Notes: generated from the letters alone by a model not told the origin. Positions 24,151 to 33,269 are shown, numbered from the stretch's first letter. The stretch: 54,464 bases of DNA from an uncultured Clostridia bacterium (GCA_937890525.1 CALADI010000021.1:1-54464), one strand, 5' to 3'. Numbers and translations are program-made.

Positions 24151-25419
24151 ATGTATCAACCTCTGGCGGATTTGCTCCGCCCGACCACACTGGATGAGGT
24201 GTTTGGTCAAGATCATATTCTGGGGGAGGGGGCGGTGCTGCGCCGTCTGATCCAATCGGGGAATGTGCCCAACATGATCTTCTACGGCCCCTCCGGCACA
24301 GGCAAGACCACGGTGGCCAACATCATTGCCCAGCAGACCCGGCGCAAGCTGTTCAAGCTGAATGCCACCACCGCATCCACGGCGGATATCAAGGAAATCG
24401 TGTCCCAGCTGGATACCTTCCTTGCGCCGGACGGGATTTTGCTGTATCTGGACGAGATCCAGTCCTTTAACAAGAAGCAGCAGCAATCTTTACTGGAATT
24501 CATCGAAAATGGAAAGATCACCTTGATCGCTTCCACCACGGAGAATCCCTACTTCTATGTATTCAACGCCATCCTCAGCCGGTCTACCATTTTCGAGTTC
24601 AAGCAGATCGATGCGTCTGCTACATTGCAGGCGGTGAAACGGGCGGTGGACTTCTTACAGCAGCGCACCGGGCTGAAGGCTCTGCCGGAGGAGGGGGCGC
24701 TGGAATACATTGCCGGGGCCTGCGGCGGCGATCTTCGCAAGGCGATCAATGCGGTTGAGGTGCTGTTTTCTGCCGGTGTGGCACAGGGGAACAGCCTGCG
24801 CCTGACCTTGGAGGATGCAAAAGCCGTTACCCAAAAGAGCGCCCTTCGGGCAGACCGGGACGGGGACAATTACTATGATCTGCTGTCTGCGCTGCAAAAA
24901 TCCATCCGCGGCTCCGACCCGGATGCGGCGGTGCACTATCTGGCGCGGCTGTTGGAGGCGGGGCAGATGCAGTCGGCTTGCCGGCGGCTGATGGTGACCG
25001 CCTGCGAGGATGTGGGGCTTGCTTATCCTCAGATCATCCCCATTGTCAAATCCTGCGTGGATGCGGCGCTGATGCTGGGAATGCCGGAGGCGCGGATCCC
25101 GCTGGGGGATGCGGCGGTGCTGATGGCTACTTCGCCCAAGTCTAACACCGGGCATATTGCGCTGGATGCTGCCATGGCAGATGTGCGTAAGGGGAAGGGA
25201 CTGGGATTCCCCCGTCAGCTTCAGAATGTCCATGCCGATACCTATACCATGGAGCGCAAGCAAGGCTATCTGTATCCCCACGACTTCCCCAATCACTGGG
25301 TCAAGCAGCAGTATCTCCCCGATGACCTGAAAGATACCCGGTACTATGCTTTCGGTGCCAACAAGCTGGAGCAGGCGGCCAAGGTCTACTGGGAGCAGAT
25401 CAAGAAGGAGGAACTCTGA
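24151..25419 (+). CDS. rarA: Replication-associated recombination protein RarA (MgsA) ATPase
   Basis: A 422-aa AAA+ ATPase related to clamp loaders that acts at stalled forks. It has Walker A GPSGTGKT (46-53), the sensor/Walker B LYLDEIQSF, STTENPYF and the C-terminal tetramer domain with ATSPKSNTGHIALDAA. ATG 24151 has GGGAGG upstream; an upstream frame extension has no ribosome site. It is followed after one base by a DUF951 gene. Confidence 0.95.
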   Translation: MYQPLADLLRPTTLDEVFGQDHILGEGAVLRRLIQSGNVPNMIFYGPSGTGKTTVANIIAQQTRRKLFKLNATTASTADIKEIVSQLDTFLAPDGILLYLDEIQSFNKKQQQSLLEFIENGKITLIASTTENPYFYVFNAILSRSTIFEFKQIDASATLQAVKRAVDFLQQRTGLKALPEEGALEYIAGACGGDLRKAINAVEVLFSAGVAQGNSLRLTLEDAKAVTQKSALRADRDGDNYYDLLSALQKSIRGSDPDAAVHYLARLLEAGQMQSACRRLMVTACEDVGLAYPQIIPIVKSCVDAALMLGMPEARIPLGDAAVLMATSPKSNTGHIALDAAMADVRKGKGLGFPRQLQNVHADTYTMERKQGYLYPHDFPNHWVKQQYLPDDLKDTRYYAFGANKLEQAAKVYWEQIKKEEL

Positions 25420-25420
25420 A

Positions 25421-25612
25421 ATGGATGTACAGGTGGGGGATATCCTGACCATGAAGAAGGAGCATCCCTGCGGAGAAAAGCGCTGGCTGGTGCTGCGCAC
25501 CGGGGCAGACTTCCGAATGCGATGCATGGGCTGCGGTCACGAGATCATGCAGCCCCGGCACAAGATCGAGCGTAATATTCGTTCGATCCAGCGGGTAGAA
25601 CCAAAAACATGA
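25421..25612 (+). CDS. DUF951 small protein
   Basis: A 63-aa basic protein of the DUF951 family, common in Firmicutes and of unknown function. It begins DVQVGDILTMKKEHPCG and carries a CMGCGHEIM motif that may bind a metal. ATG 25421 lies one base after the rarA stop, behind AAGGAGGAACTC. The family's DNA- or RNA-binding role is suspected only from its OB-like size and charge. Confidence 0.88.
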   Translation: MDVQVGDILTMKKEHPCGEKRWLVLRTGADFRMRCMGCGHEIMQPRHKIERNIRSIQRVEPKT

Positions 25613-25619
25613 CAGATTG

Positions 25620-25653
25620 AAACGGCAGATGCGATTTGCATCTGCCGTTTTTC
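25620..25653 (+). terminator. Terminator after rarA-DUF951
   Basis: AAACGGCAGATGC and its complement around a 5-base loop, then TTTTT. Stem of 13 bp. Confidence 0.92.
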
Positions 25654-25723
25654 CGTCTCCGGAGGGGGCGGGGGCGAGATCTTGCCGGGAAAGGGGAGAC
25701 CTTGCGCCGTGACCGTCAAGGGG

Positions 25724-25758
25724 TTGCGACTGCATTTTCATATGAGCGGCGGTATACT
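25724..25758 (+). promoter_or_regulatory. Candidate Spo0A-type promoter of spoIIGA-sigE
   Basis: TTGCGA and TATACT are 23 bp apart. The Bacillus spoIIG promoter is known for an unusually long (22-bp) spacer and dependence on phosphorylated Spo0A. I see no strong Spo0A box, so this is a weak call. Confidence 0.35.
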
Positions 25759-25789
25759 GCCATCAGAGCATCTGGAAGGGGGACGGGGC

Positions 25790-26557
25790 ATGGTGGTATA
25801 TCTGGACGGGATCATCGGGCTGAATTTCCTGATCGACTGGCTGCTGCTGTTGGGGGTGAATCGTTTGGCAGGATACCCGCCGGGGGCAGGTCGTGCGGCG
25901 GCAGCCGCGGCCTTCGGCGGGGGTTACACGGGGCTGTGCATGATACCGGGATTTTCCTTTCTGGCGTCTGCGCTGTGGCGGACGGTCAGTCTCGGCGTGA
26001 TGACCATGGCAGCCTTCGGCATGAACCGAAGCGCATGGCGGCGTGGAATGTTGTTTGTGCTGCTGAGCATGGCGCTGGGCGGTCTGGCGCTGAGCTTGAA
26101 CCATGGGGGATTTCTGGGGCTTGTTGCCGGTGCAGGGGGGCTTGCACTGCTGTGCATCATGGGCTTTGCCGGAAGATCCCCGGGGAAACGGCTGATTCCT
26201 GTAACCATGGAGCATGAGGGAAGGGCAGTCTCTTTTCTGGCGCTGCTGGATACAGGCAACACCCTGAAAGACCCCGTGACCGGCGAACCCATCGTGATTG
26301 CAGGACCGAGGGCGGCACAGGAACTGCTGGGGCTTGAAGCGTGGCAGCTTCGGGATCCGGTGCAGACCATGACTGCGATGGGCAGAGAAAAACTGCGGCT
26401 GATCCCCTATCACACTGTGGGAACCGACAGGGGATTCCTGTTGGGGCTGCGGTGTGACCGGGTGGCATATGACGGGAAAACGGGAAGAAAAATGGTGGCT
26501 TTTTCCGGGGAAGATTTCCCCGGCGGCGAGTATGAGGGATTGATCGGAGGGGTATAA
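25790..26557 (+). CDS. spoIIGA: Sigma-E processing peptidase SpoIIGA
   Basis: A 255-aa membrane aspartic protease that removes the pro-segment of sigma-E in the mother cell. Five N-terminal helices (VYLDGIIGLNFLIDWLLLL and following, to about residue 130) precede the cytosolic protease with ALLDTGNTLKDP (catalytic Asp of DTG). ATG 25790 follows GGGGGACGGGG. Its stop overlaps the sigE start by one base, as in other spore formers. The gap 25654-25789 holds only the candidate promoter. Confidence 0.92.
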   Translation: MVVYLDGIIGLNFLIDWLLLLGVNRLAGYPPGAGRAAAAAAFGGGYTGLCMIPGFSFLASALWRTVSLGVMTMAAFGMNRSAWRRGMLFVLLSMALGGLALSLNHGGFLGLVAGAGGLALLCIMGFAGRSPGKRLIPVTMEHEGRAVSFLALLDTGNTLKDPVTGEPIVIAGPRAAQELLGLEAWQLRDPVQTMTAMGREKLRLIPYHTVGTDRGFLLGLRCDRVAYDGKTGRKMVAFSGEDFPGGEYEGLIGGV

Positions 26558-27267
26558 TGGGGTTTATTTCGGAATTATTGGAGCGGCTTGGGCTCATTAC
26601 CAAGCAGGAGGCAGTCTACTACATAGGCGGCAGCGATGTACTGCCCCCGCCCTTGAAAGGAGAACAGGAGCAGCAGGCGCTTGTGGCGCTGGAACAGGGG
26701 GATGAAGGTGCCAAGCAGCGATTGATCGAGCATAACCTGCGTCTGGTGGTGTATATCGCCAGACGATTTGACAATACCGGGGTGAATCTGGAGGATCTGA
26801 TCTCCATTGGAACCATCGGACTGATCAAAGCTATTGGGACATACCGCATGGACAAAAACATCAAGCTGGCGACCTATGCTTCCCGGTGTATTGAAAACGA
26901 GATCCTCATGCACATCCGCAAGATCTCCAACCAGCGTACGGAGGTTTCGCTGGAGGAACCCATCAATATGGACGGAGAGGGTAATGAGCTGCTGCTTTCC
27001 GACATTCTGGGGACGGAGGAGGACATTGTCTGCAAGCCTTTGGAGGATGATGTGGATCTTCAGCTTTTGCGGGAAGCGCTGGAGCGGCTGCCCCAGCGGG
27101 AGAAGGACATCGTCACCATGCGCTATGGGCTGTCCGGCTGCAAGGAGTTGACCCAGAAGGAGGTAGCTTTGCGTATGGGGATCTCCCAATCCTACATCTC
27201 CAGACTGGAAAAGCGGATCATGCTGCGGCTGCGTAAGGAGCTGCTGCGTCAGACCAGTTGTGCGTAA
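26557..27267 (+). CDS. sigE: Sporulation sigma factor sigma-E
   Basis: A 236-aa early mother-cell sigma factor. The short pro-segment ends at the conserved YYIGGSDVLPPPL. Then come region 2 (NLRLVVYIARRF, EDLISIGTIGLIKA, LATYASRCIENEILM), region 3 and region 4 with MGISQSYISRLEKRI. Sequence and order match Bacillus sigE closely, and the upstream spoIIGA confirms identity over sigK. Confidence 0.96.
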   Translation: MGFISELLERLGLITKQEAVYYIGGSDVLPPPLKGEQEQQALVALEQGDEGAKQRLIEHNLRLVVYIARRFDNTGVNLEDLISIGTIGLIKAIGTYRMDKNIKLATYASRCIENEILMHIRKISNQRTEVSLEEPINMDGEGNELLLSDILGTEEDIVCKPLEDDVDLQLLREALERLPQREKDIVTMRYGLSGCKELTQKEVALRMGISQSYISRLEKRIMLRLRKELLRQTSCA

Positions 27268-27272
27268 AACAC

Positions 27273-27301
27273 TTGCAATTCCGGCGGGGCGGTGTTATAA
27301 T
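27273..27301 (+). promoter_or_regulatory. Sigma-A promoter of rex
   Basis: TTGCAA, 17 bp, perfect TATAAT. The inverted repeat at 27300-27321 starts on the last bases of the -10 box. Confidence 0.85.
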
Positions 27302-27321
27302 CGATATAAATATATATCGAT
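27300..27321. promoter_or_regulatory. Inverted repeat operator candidate in the rex promoter
   Basis: Perfect 9-bp arms ATCGATATA and TATATCGAT around AATA, placed from the -10 box across the start point, where a bound repressor would block transcription. A near-identical repeat lies in the ldhA-type promoter (49324-49343). It differs from the usual Rex box TTGTTAA-N4-TTAACAA. Confidence 0.65.
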
Positions 27322-27355
27322 ATAGAGAATGCTAAATGAGAGGATTTGATTTTAT

Positions 27356-28003
27356 ATGGTAGAGCGGAAAGAAATCTCCAAATCCGTGCTGAAGCGCTTG
27401 CCGGGTTATCTGACTTATTTGAAGAATATGCCGGAGGATGCCCCTCCCCACATCTCCGCCACGGCGCTGGCCAATGCTTTGGGTATGGGTGAAGTGCAGG
27501 TACGTAAGGATCTTGCGCTGGTGTCCGATGGCGGACGCCCCAAGATCGGTTACCGGCGGGAGAGCCTGATCGATGACATCGAGCAGTTTTTGGGCTATGA
27601 CAATACCACGGATGCGGTGCTTGTGGGCGCGGGCAAGCTGGGCAGAGCCTTGCTGGGCTATGAAGGTTTTGAAGAATACGGTCTGAACATTTTGGCGGCG
27701 TTCGATGCCGATGCAAACAAAATTGGCATGGATGAATCCGGCAAACCCGTGTATGCGCTGGATAAGCTGCCCTCTTTCTGCAAGACCCATAAGGTCCTGA
27801 TGGGCATCATCACGGTCCCCAGCAGTTATGCTCAGGAGGTCTGTGATCTGCTGATCGCCAACGGCATCAAGGGAATCTGGAATTTTGCACCGGCGCATCT
27901 GGAAGCCCCTGCAAACATCCTGATCCAGACCCAGAACATGGCTACTTCGCTGGCGGTGCTGAGTATGCATCTTCAGGCGCAGATGAAATCCAAGGAGTCC
28001 TGA
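27356..28003 (+). CDS. rex: Redox-sensing transcriptional repressor Rex
   Basis: A 215-aa NADH/NAD-responsive repressor of fermentation genes. An N-terminal winged helix (residues 1-80, ISATALANALGMGEVQVRKDL) is followed by a Rossmann fold with VGAGKLGRALL and the domain-swapped C-terminal helix. ATG 27356 follows GAGAGGA. It is monocistronic, with an inverted repeat over its own promoter that suggests autoregulation. D-lactate dehydrogenase genes are typical Rex targets, and one lies in this window. Confidence 0.95.
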   Translation: MVERKEISKSVLKRLPGYLTYLKNMPEDAPPHISATALANALGMGEVQVRKDLALVSDGGRPKIGYRRESLIDDIEQFLGYDNTTDAVLVGAGKLGRALLGYEGFEEYGLNILAAFDADANKIGMDESGKPVYALDKLPSFCKTHKVLMGIITVPSSYAQEVCDLLIANGIKGIWNFAPAHLEAPANILIQTQNMATSLAVLSMHLQAQMKSKES

Positions 28004-28014
28004 ACGGATACCAA

Positions 28015-28066
28015 CATAAAAACGAACCCCCGGAGAGTGCTTTTTGTGAAGCGCTGTCCGGGGGTC
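28015..28066. terminator. Terminator between rex and gltX
   Basis: ACCCCCGGA (28026-28034) pairs with TCCGGGGGT (28057-28065). On the minus strand a T-rich run (TTCGTTTTTATG) follows, so it mainly ends gltX. Confidence 0.8.
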
Positions 28067-28078
28067 AAGTATTTTAGA

Positions 28079-29722
28079 TTACAGGCGGTCGATCACCTGC
28101 TGCACTCGGGATACGGTGCGGTCGTGCCCCAAAATCTGGGTCACGGTATACAGGTCGGGAGAGTTGGTTTTGCCGGTGATGGCAAGACGGATCATGGTAG
28201 ACACATCCGCCACCGTTCCGGGGAAGGCGCTGGGGTCAGCCTTGTAGGCCTTCATGTCGGTGGTGAACCCGATCTCCTCGGTGATGGATTTTACCTTGTT
28301 GAACCAAGTGTTGGAATCGTCGGCAAAGTCGTAGGCAGCAAGGTACTTCTCTAGCACGGTCTTGATCAGAGCGGGGGAGAACTTCTCGTCAAAGACAGGC
28401 ACTTGCAGATACTGGTCATAGAAGAATCCCATATAGGGCTTTGCTTCCTTCCATGTGGCCAGATCCTTGCGGGGCTTCTTGCCGCCTCTGCCGATGGCGA
28501 GGATCGCCTTGGCATAGTCGGGATCTGCGGTGAGAGCATCGGCAAAATCTTTGTCGAATTCCTCGGCGTATTCCACCAGAAGGTCATATACCTGTTGGGC
28601 ATCCATCCGGGCGATGACATTCTTGGAGACATCGCACAGTTTTGCGTAGTCGAAGAGATTGCCGGCGGGGTTCAGCTTCTTGGGGGAGAATTTGAAGTCG
28701 GTGGCGGGAGCATCGGGGTTGGCTCTGCGCCAGTCCTCGTAATTGGAGTTGAGCAGGGTCATGATGTATTCATACACCGCCTGAACCGGGAAACCCTCAG
28801 CCTTGTAGTAGGTCAGGGCAAGCTCCGGGTCCTTGCGCTTGGACAGCTTACGCTTGGAGGCGCCATCCATCTTCATCAGCGGGCCGATGTGGACATACTT
28901 AGGCAGTTTGAAGCCCAGCGCCTGGAACAGCTGGATATGGAAAGGCAGGGTGGGCAGCCACTCGTCCCCGCGAACCACATGGGTGGTACGCATGAGATGA
29001 TCGTCCACAGCGTGGGCGAAGTGATAGGTGGGGATGCCGTCGGATTTCAGCAGCACATGATCCACATTGTTTTCGGTGATGGTCAGTTCGCCCTTGACCA
29101 GATCGTTGAACTTGAACTGGCGGGAAATATCCCCGGTGGAACGGAACCGCAGCACCCAAGGATCCCCTGCATCCAGATGATCCTTGATCTCCTCCAACGG
29201 GCGGTCACGCCAGATGGCGTAGCTGCCGTAGTAGCCGGTGGTCTCCTTGTTGGCTTCCTGCTTTTCCCGCATGGCGTTCAGTTCTTCCTCGGTGCAGAAG
29301 CAGGGGTATGCCATGCCGTCCAGCACCAGTTTCTTGGCGTACACATGGTAGATGTGGGCACGCTGACGCTGACGATAGGGACCGTAGTCGCCCAGATCGC
29401 CGTCCATGGTGGCACCCTCGTCAAAGTGGATGCCGTAGTGCTTCAGGGTGTCGATGAGCACCTCCACGGCACCGGGAACTTCCCGCTTGGCATCGGTATC
29501 TTCCACCCGGAGGAACAGAACACCGCCGGACTGGTGTGCCATGCGCTCGGAGGTCAGACCCTGTACCAGATTGCCCAGATGGACGAATCCGGTGGGGGAG
29601 GGAGCCATACGGGTGATGACTGCACCCTCAGGAGCATTGCGCTGAGGGAAGCGGGCTTCCATCATCTCCGGCGTGTCGGTCACATCGGGAAAAAGCAGAT
29701 TTGCAAGAGCTTTCGTATCCAT
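28079..29722 (-). CDS. gltX: Glutamyl-tRNA synthetase
   Basis: A 547-aa class I synthetase for tRNA-Glu (and possibly tRNA-Gln, if GatCAB is present elsewhere). The HIGH-type motif is APSPTGFVHLGN near residue 42 and the KMSKS-type loop is KLSKRKDP. An N-terminal extension of about 35 residues precedes the Rossmann fold, and the C-terminal helical part is longer than in Proteobacteria; both fit a Clostridia-type form. The start ATG follows GAGGT. It has a consensus promoter and a terminator, and no T-box is seen. Confidence 0.95.
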   Translation of the reverse strand: MDTKALANLLFPDVTDTPEMMEARFPQRNAPEGAVITRMAPSPTGFVHLGNLVQGLTSERMAHQSGGVLFLRVEDTDAKREVPGAVEVLIDTLKHYGIHFDEGATMDGDLGDYGPYRQRQRAHIYHVYAKKLVLDGMAYPCFCTEEELNAMREKQEANKETTGYYGSYAIWRDRPLEEIKDHLDAGDPWVLRFRSTGDISRQFKFNDLVKGELTITENNVDHVLLKSDGIPTYHFAHAVDDHLMRTTHVVRGDEWLPTLPFHIQLFQALGFKLPKYVHIGPLMKMDGASKRKLSKRKDPELALTYYKAEGFPVQAVYEYIMTLLNSNYEDWRRANPDAPATDFKFSPKKLNPAGNLFDYAKLCDVSKNVIARMDAQQVYDLLVEYAEEFDKDFADALTADPDYAKAILAIGRGGKKPRKDLATWKEAKPYMGFFYDQYLQVPVFDEKFSPALIKTVLEKYLAAYDFADDSNTWFNKVKSITEEIGFTTDMKAYKADPSAFPGTVADVSTMIRLAITGKTNSPDLYTVTQILGHDRTVSRVQQVIDRL

Positions 29723-29758
29723 TCGCTTTACCTCGAATCTTTCATTAAACTTGTGCGC

Positions 29759-29787
29759 ATTATATCACACAGGAGAACAAAAATCAA
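29759..29787 (-). promoter_or_regulatory. Sigma-A promoter of gltX
   Basis: Minus strand: TTGATT, 17 bp, TATAAT, 36 bases before the start codon. Confidence 0.83.
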
Positions 29788-29844
29788 TTATTCACGGAAA
29801 AAGACGGAATTTTCCAGCGTTTTTTACAGGAAAGGAAGTAACTC

Positions 29845-29872
29845 TTGCTTTTTATGTGTCCTATGCTATAAT
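29845..29872 (+). promoter_or_regulatory. Sigma-A promoter of trpS
   Basis: TTGCTT, 16 bp, perfect TATAAT, about 50 bases before the start. No T-box leader fits in the remaining gap. Confidence 0.75.
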
Positions 29873-29925
29873 ATATTGGTTAATGACATCCATTTTGGAT
29901 CGAATCATGGGAGTGAGTAATCATT

Positions 29926-30936
29926 ATGCAAGAAACAACAGCAGCAAAGAAGCGTATGCTATCCGGGATCCAGCCCAGCGGTGACCTGCATCTGGGCAAC
30001 TATTTGGGCGCGATGAAGAATTGGATCGGACTGGCGGATGAGTTTGACTGCTTTTACTTCATGGCAGATATGCATACCATCACCGTCCGGCAGAATCCGG
30101 CAGATCTTCGCCGCCGGACGCTGGAGCAGATGGCGCAGTATATTGCCTGCGGTCTGGATCCGGAGAAGAATGTTCTGTTCGTGCAGAGCCATGTGCATCA
30201 GCATGCCGAGTTGGCCTGGGTGCTGAACTGCTACACTATGTTCGGCGAATTGTCCCGGATGACTCAGTTTAAGGATAAATCCGCGAAAAATGCCGAAAAT
30301 ATCAATGGAGGCTTGTTTACCTATCCTGCGCTGATGGCGGCGGATATCCTGCTGTATCAGGCGGATCTTGTCCCGGTGGGACACGATCAGAAGCAGCATT
30401 GCGAGCTGACTCGTGATGTGGCGCAGCGGTTCAACAGCATCTACGGCAATGTGTTCAAGGTGCCCGAGCCTTATATCCCCAAGACCGGCGCCCGGATCAT
30501 GAGCCTGAATGTCCCGGAGTCCAAGATGTCCAAGTCCATGCCGGAAGGCTGCGTGTTCCTAATGGAAAAGCCAGAGGATATCCAGCGCAAGTTCAAGCGC
30601 GCCATCACCGACTCCGACACCGAGAACTGTGTCCGCTATGACCCGGAGCACAAGCCCGGCGTTGCCAACCTGATGAGCATCTACTCCGCCGTCACCGGCA
30701 GAAGCTATGAGCAGATCGAGTCGGAATTTGCCGGATGCGGCTATGGTCGCTTCAAACCTGCTGTGGGTGAAGCGGTCATCGAGACCCTGCGTCCCATCCG
30801 GGAGGAGGCAAGCCGCCTGCTGTCGGATAAGGCATATCTGGAGGGCGTCTGCCGCAGCGGTGCGGAAAAGGCTGGCTATGTGGCGGAAAAGACTCTGCGC
30901 AAAGTGTATAAAAAGGTAGGCTTCCTGCCGAGATAA
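29926..30936 (+). CDS. trpS: Tryptophanyl-tRNA synthetase
   Basis: A 336-aa class I synthetase, the normal length. The motifs are SGIQPSGDLHLGNYLGA (HIGH type) and KMSKSMPEG, with DLVPVGHDQKQHCELTRD between them. It starts at ATG 29926 behind GGGAGTGAG. It may be co-transcribed with tagO, which starts 18 bases after its stop. Confidence 0.96.
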   Translation: MQETTAAKKRMLSGIQPSGDLHLGNYLGAMKNWIGLADEFDCFYFMADMHTITVRQNPADLRRRTLEQMAQYIACGLDPEKNVLFVQSHVHQHAELAWVLNCYTMFGELSRMTQFKDKSAKNAENINGGLFTYPALMAADILLYQADLVPVGHDQKQHCELTRDVAQRFNSIYGNVFKVPEPYIPKTGARIMSLNVPESKMSKSMPEGCVFLMEKPEDIQRKFKRAITDSDTENCVRYDPEHKPGVANLMSIYSAVTGRSYEQIESEFAGCGYGRFKPAVGEAVIETLRPIREEASRLLSDKAYLEGVCRSGAEKAGYVAEKTLRKVYKKVGFLPR

Positions 30937-30954
30937 AAAGATAAGAGGTATCTT

Positions 30955-32046
30955 ATGACGAACTTGTTGGAGCTCCCCGCAATGACACGGCTGATCCTTG
31001 CATTGGGCGTGGCAATGCTGGTGTCCTTTTCTTCGACCCCGCTGGTCAAGAAAATGGCATATAAAGTGGGAGCCATCGATGTGCCCAAGGATGGGCGCAG
31101 AATGCATGACCATCCCATCCCGAGACTGGGTGGCTTGGCCATTGCGCTGGCATTTCTGCTCACGGTGTTTTTGTTTGCAGAGATCGACCACCAGATGCAG
31201 GGGATCCTTCTGGGGGCTATTTTGATCCTCGTATTGGGGATCTTGGATGACTGCTTGACCCTTCGGGCCATGCCTAAGTTGGTGATCCAGATTTTAGCGG
31301 CAACCATTGTGGTAGCCCATGGCTGTACCATTCGGTATTTGACCAATCCGTTTTCTCCAATCCCTTGGGATCTGGGGATCTTTGCCGGGCCGGTCACCGT
31401 TATCTGGATCGTGACCATGACCAATGCGGTGAATTTTATCGACGGATTGGACGGTTTGGCGGTGGGTGTCTCTGGAATCTCCTGTGCCAGTATGTTGGTA
31501 ATTGCATTGGTGGTGTCGGAGCAGAATGTGGCGGTCATCATGGCGGCGCTGTTGGGTGCATGTGTGGGATTTATTCCCTACAACTTCAACCCTGCTAAGA
31601 TCTTTATGGGGGATACGGGATCGACATTCCTTGGATTTGTTCTGGCGGCAATGTCTATTCAGGGGCTGTTCAAGCTGTATGCGGTGGTCTCTTTTGTGAT
31701 CCCCTTTATTATCCTTGGTGTGCCGTTTTTTGACATTTGTTTTGCCATCGTCCGCAGATTGTGGCGGCATCAGAATCCCATGACCGCGGATCGTGGGCAC
31801 ATTCACCACCGGCTGATCGACATGGGCTTCTCTCAGAAGCAGTCTGTGGCGATCACCTATACTCTTACGGGCATCCTTGGACTGGCAGCGGTGCTGCTGG
31901 CCAGCTCCGGCGGCGCAAAGATCATAATCTTGATTTGTACTGTGATGGTTGTGTCGGTTTTGGCTTTTATGGTTATCTTCGGACCGAGACACAGACCCGG
32001 AAAGAAGGGGAGTAACCAATCCAGAGGAAAGGACGAAGTCAAATGA
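30955..32046 (+). CDS. tagO: Undecaprenyl-phosphate GlcNAc-1-phosphate transferase (TagO/WecA)
   Basis: A 363-aa membrane enzyme with about 11 helices that moves GlcNAc-1-P from UDP-GlcNAc to undecaprenyl phosphate, the first step of wall teichoic acid or other glycopolymers. It shows GILDD (Mg-binding Asp pair), NFIDGLDGLA, FMGDTGSTFLG and the HIHHRL loop. The stop overlaps the epimerase start in ATGA, so the two are translated together and probably work on the same UDP-GlcNAc pool. Confidence 0.93.
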   Translation: MTNLLELPAMTRLILALGVAMLVSFSSTPLVKKMAYKVGAIDVPKDGRRMHDHPIPRLGGLAIALAFLLTVFLFAEIDHQMQGILLGAILILVLGILDDCLTLRAMPKLVIQILAATIVVAHGCTIRYLTNPFSPIPWDLGIFAGPVTVIWIVTMTNAVNFIDGLDGLAVGVSGISCASMLVIALVVSEQNVAVIMAALLGACVGFIPYNFNPAKIFMGDTGSTFLGFVLAAMSIQGLFKLYAVVSFVIPFIILGVPFFDICFAIVRRLWRHQNPMTADRGHIHHRLIDMGFSQKQSVAITYTLTGILGLAAVLLASSGGAKIIILICTVMVVSVLAFMVIFGPRHRPGKKGSNQSRGKDEVK

Positions 32047-33185
32047 AACAGATTCGCGTATTATCCGTGTTTGGCACTCGACCGGAAGCTATCAAAATGG
32101 CGCCTTTGATGATGGAACTGGAGAAGCATCCTCAAATCAAGAGCATGTGCTGCTTGACCGGTCAGCATCGGCAGATGCTGGACACGGTGATGGAGATCTT
32201 TGATCTGAAAGCGGACTATGATCTGGACATCATGGAAAAGCAGCAGACTTTATCCACCATCACTACCAAGACGCTGCTTGGCATGGAGCGGGTGCTGGAG
32301 GAGGCAAAGCCGGATCTGGTACTGGTGCACGGCGATACTTCCACCACCTTTGCCGGGGCATTGGCGGCATTCTACCACAAGATCCCTGTGGGTCATGTGG
32401 AAGCGGGATTGCGAACCTATGATCCTTACTCTCCTTACCCGGAGGAGATGAACCGGGTGCTGGTCAGCGACATTGCGGCGCTCCATTTTGCGCCGACCAA
32501 AGCCAATGCAGAGAATCTTCGCAAGGAAGCCGTCCGCGGGGACATTTTCATCACCGGCAATACGGTGATCGACGCCATGAAGACCACGGTGAAGGAGAAT
32601 TTTCACTTCGCCTGTGAGGAGCTGAACCGTCTGGACTTTCACAGAAGCCGCATCATCACCATGACCTGCCACCGCCGGGAGAACTACGGTGATTCTATGG
32701 AGCAGATCATGCAGGCCGTTCGGCAGATCGTGGAGCATCACCCGGATGTAGAGGTAGTTTACCCGGTGCACCTGAGCCCTGTGGTTCAGGAGTGCGCCCG
32801 GCGGAATCTGGGTGATTTGGATCGGGTGCATCTGGTGGAGCCGTTGGATGTGGAGCAGATGCACAATCTGATGGCTCGTTCCTACTTCATCATGACCGAC
32901 TCCGGCGGCTTGCAGGAGGAGGCTCCATCCATGGGTGAGCCGGTGCTTGTGCTCCGCCGGGAGACGGAGCGCCCCGAAGCTGTGACCGCCGGAACAGTGA
33001 AACTGGCAGGAGTCCAGAAGGAGAACATCGTTTCTCTGGCGGAGGAGCTGCTGAACTGCCCTGAGTGCTATGATGCCATGGCAAAAGCCGTGAACCCTTA
33101 TGGCGATGGCAAAGCATGCAGCCGGATCGCACAGGCCATCCTGTGGCACTTCGGCATGACGAAGGATCGGCCGGAAGATTTCTGA
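32043..33185 (+). CDS. wecB: UDP-N-acetylglucosamine 2-epimerase (non-hydrolysing)
   Basis: A 380-aa enzyme (WecB/MnaA type) that converts UDP-GlcNAc to UDP-ManNAc, the donor for teichoic acid linkage units. Motifs include FGTRPEAIKMAPL at the N-terminus, VHGDTSTTFAGALAA, GHVEAGLRT, the substrate loop PYPEEMNR and SGGLQEEAPSMG. The gene follows tagO with a 4-base overlap and ends at a strong hairpin. Together they supply the linkage-unit precursors; the later tag genes are not in this window. Confidence 0.95.
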   Translation: MKQIRVLSVFGTRPEAIKMAPLMMELEKHPQIKSMCCLTGQHRQMLDTVMEIFDLKADYDLDIMEKQQTLSTITTKTLLGMERVLEEAKPDLVLVHGDTSTTFAGALAAFYHKIPVGHVEAGLRTYDPYSPYPEEMNRVLVSDIAALHFAPTKANAENLRKEAVRGDIFITGNTVIDAMKTTVKENFHFACEELNRLDFHRSRIITMTCHRRENYGDSMEQIMQAVRQIVEHHPDVEVVYPVHLSPVVQECARRNLGDLDRVHLVEPLDVEQMHNLMARSYFIMTDSGGLQEEAPSMGEPVLVLRRETERPEAVTAGTVKLAGVQKENIVSLAEELLNCPECYDAMAKAVNPYGDGKACSRIAQAILWHFGMTKDRPEDF

Positions 33186-33199
33186 TAGAAACGAAAATG

Positions 33200-33244
33200 A
33201 CACACCCCCTGATGCAGGTATATTGCATCAGGGGGTGTGTTTTA
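33200..33244. terminator. Strong bidirectional terminator
   Basis: A 17-bp perfect stem ACACACCCCCTGATGCA with its complement, loop of seven bases, T-rich on both sides, between convergent genes. Confidence 0.94.
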
Positions 33245-33269
33245 CTGTGTTTATGGGAAAGCGGGGATA

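Noticed and set aside
28403..29920. A 505-codon plus-strand frame opposite gltX
   Set aside because: Antisense shadow; gltX motifs on the minus strand are unambiguous and the frame runs over the trpS promoter.
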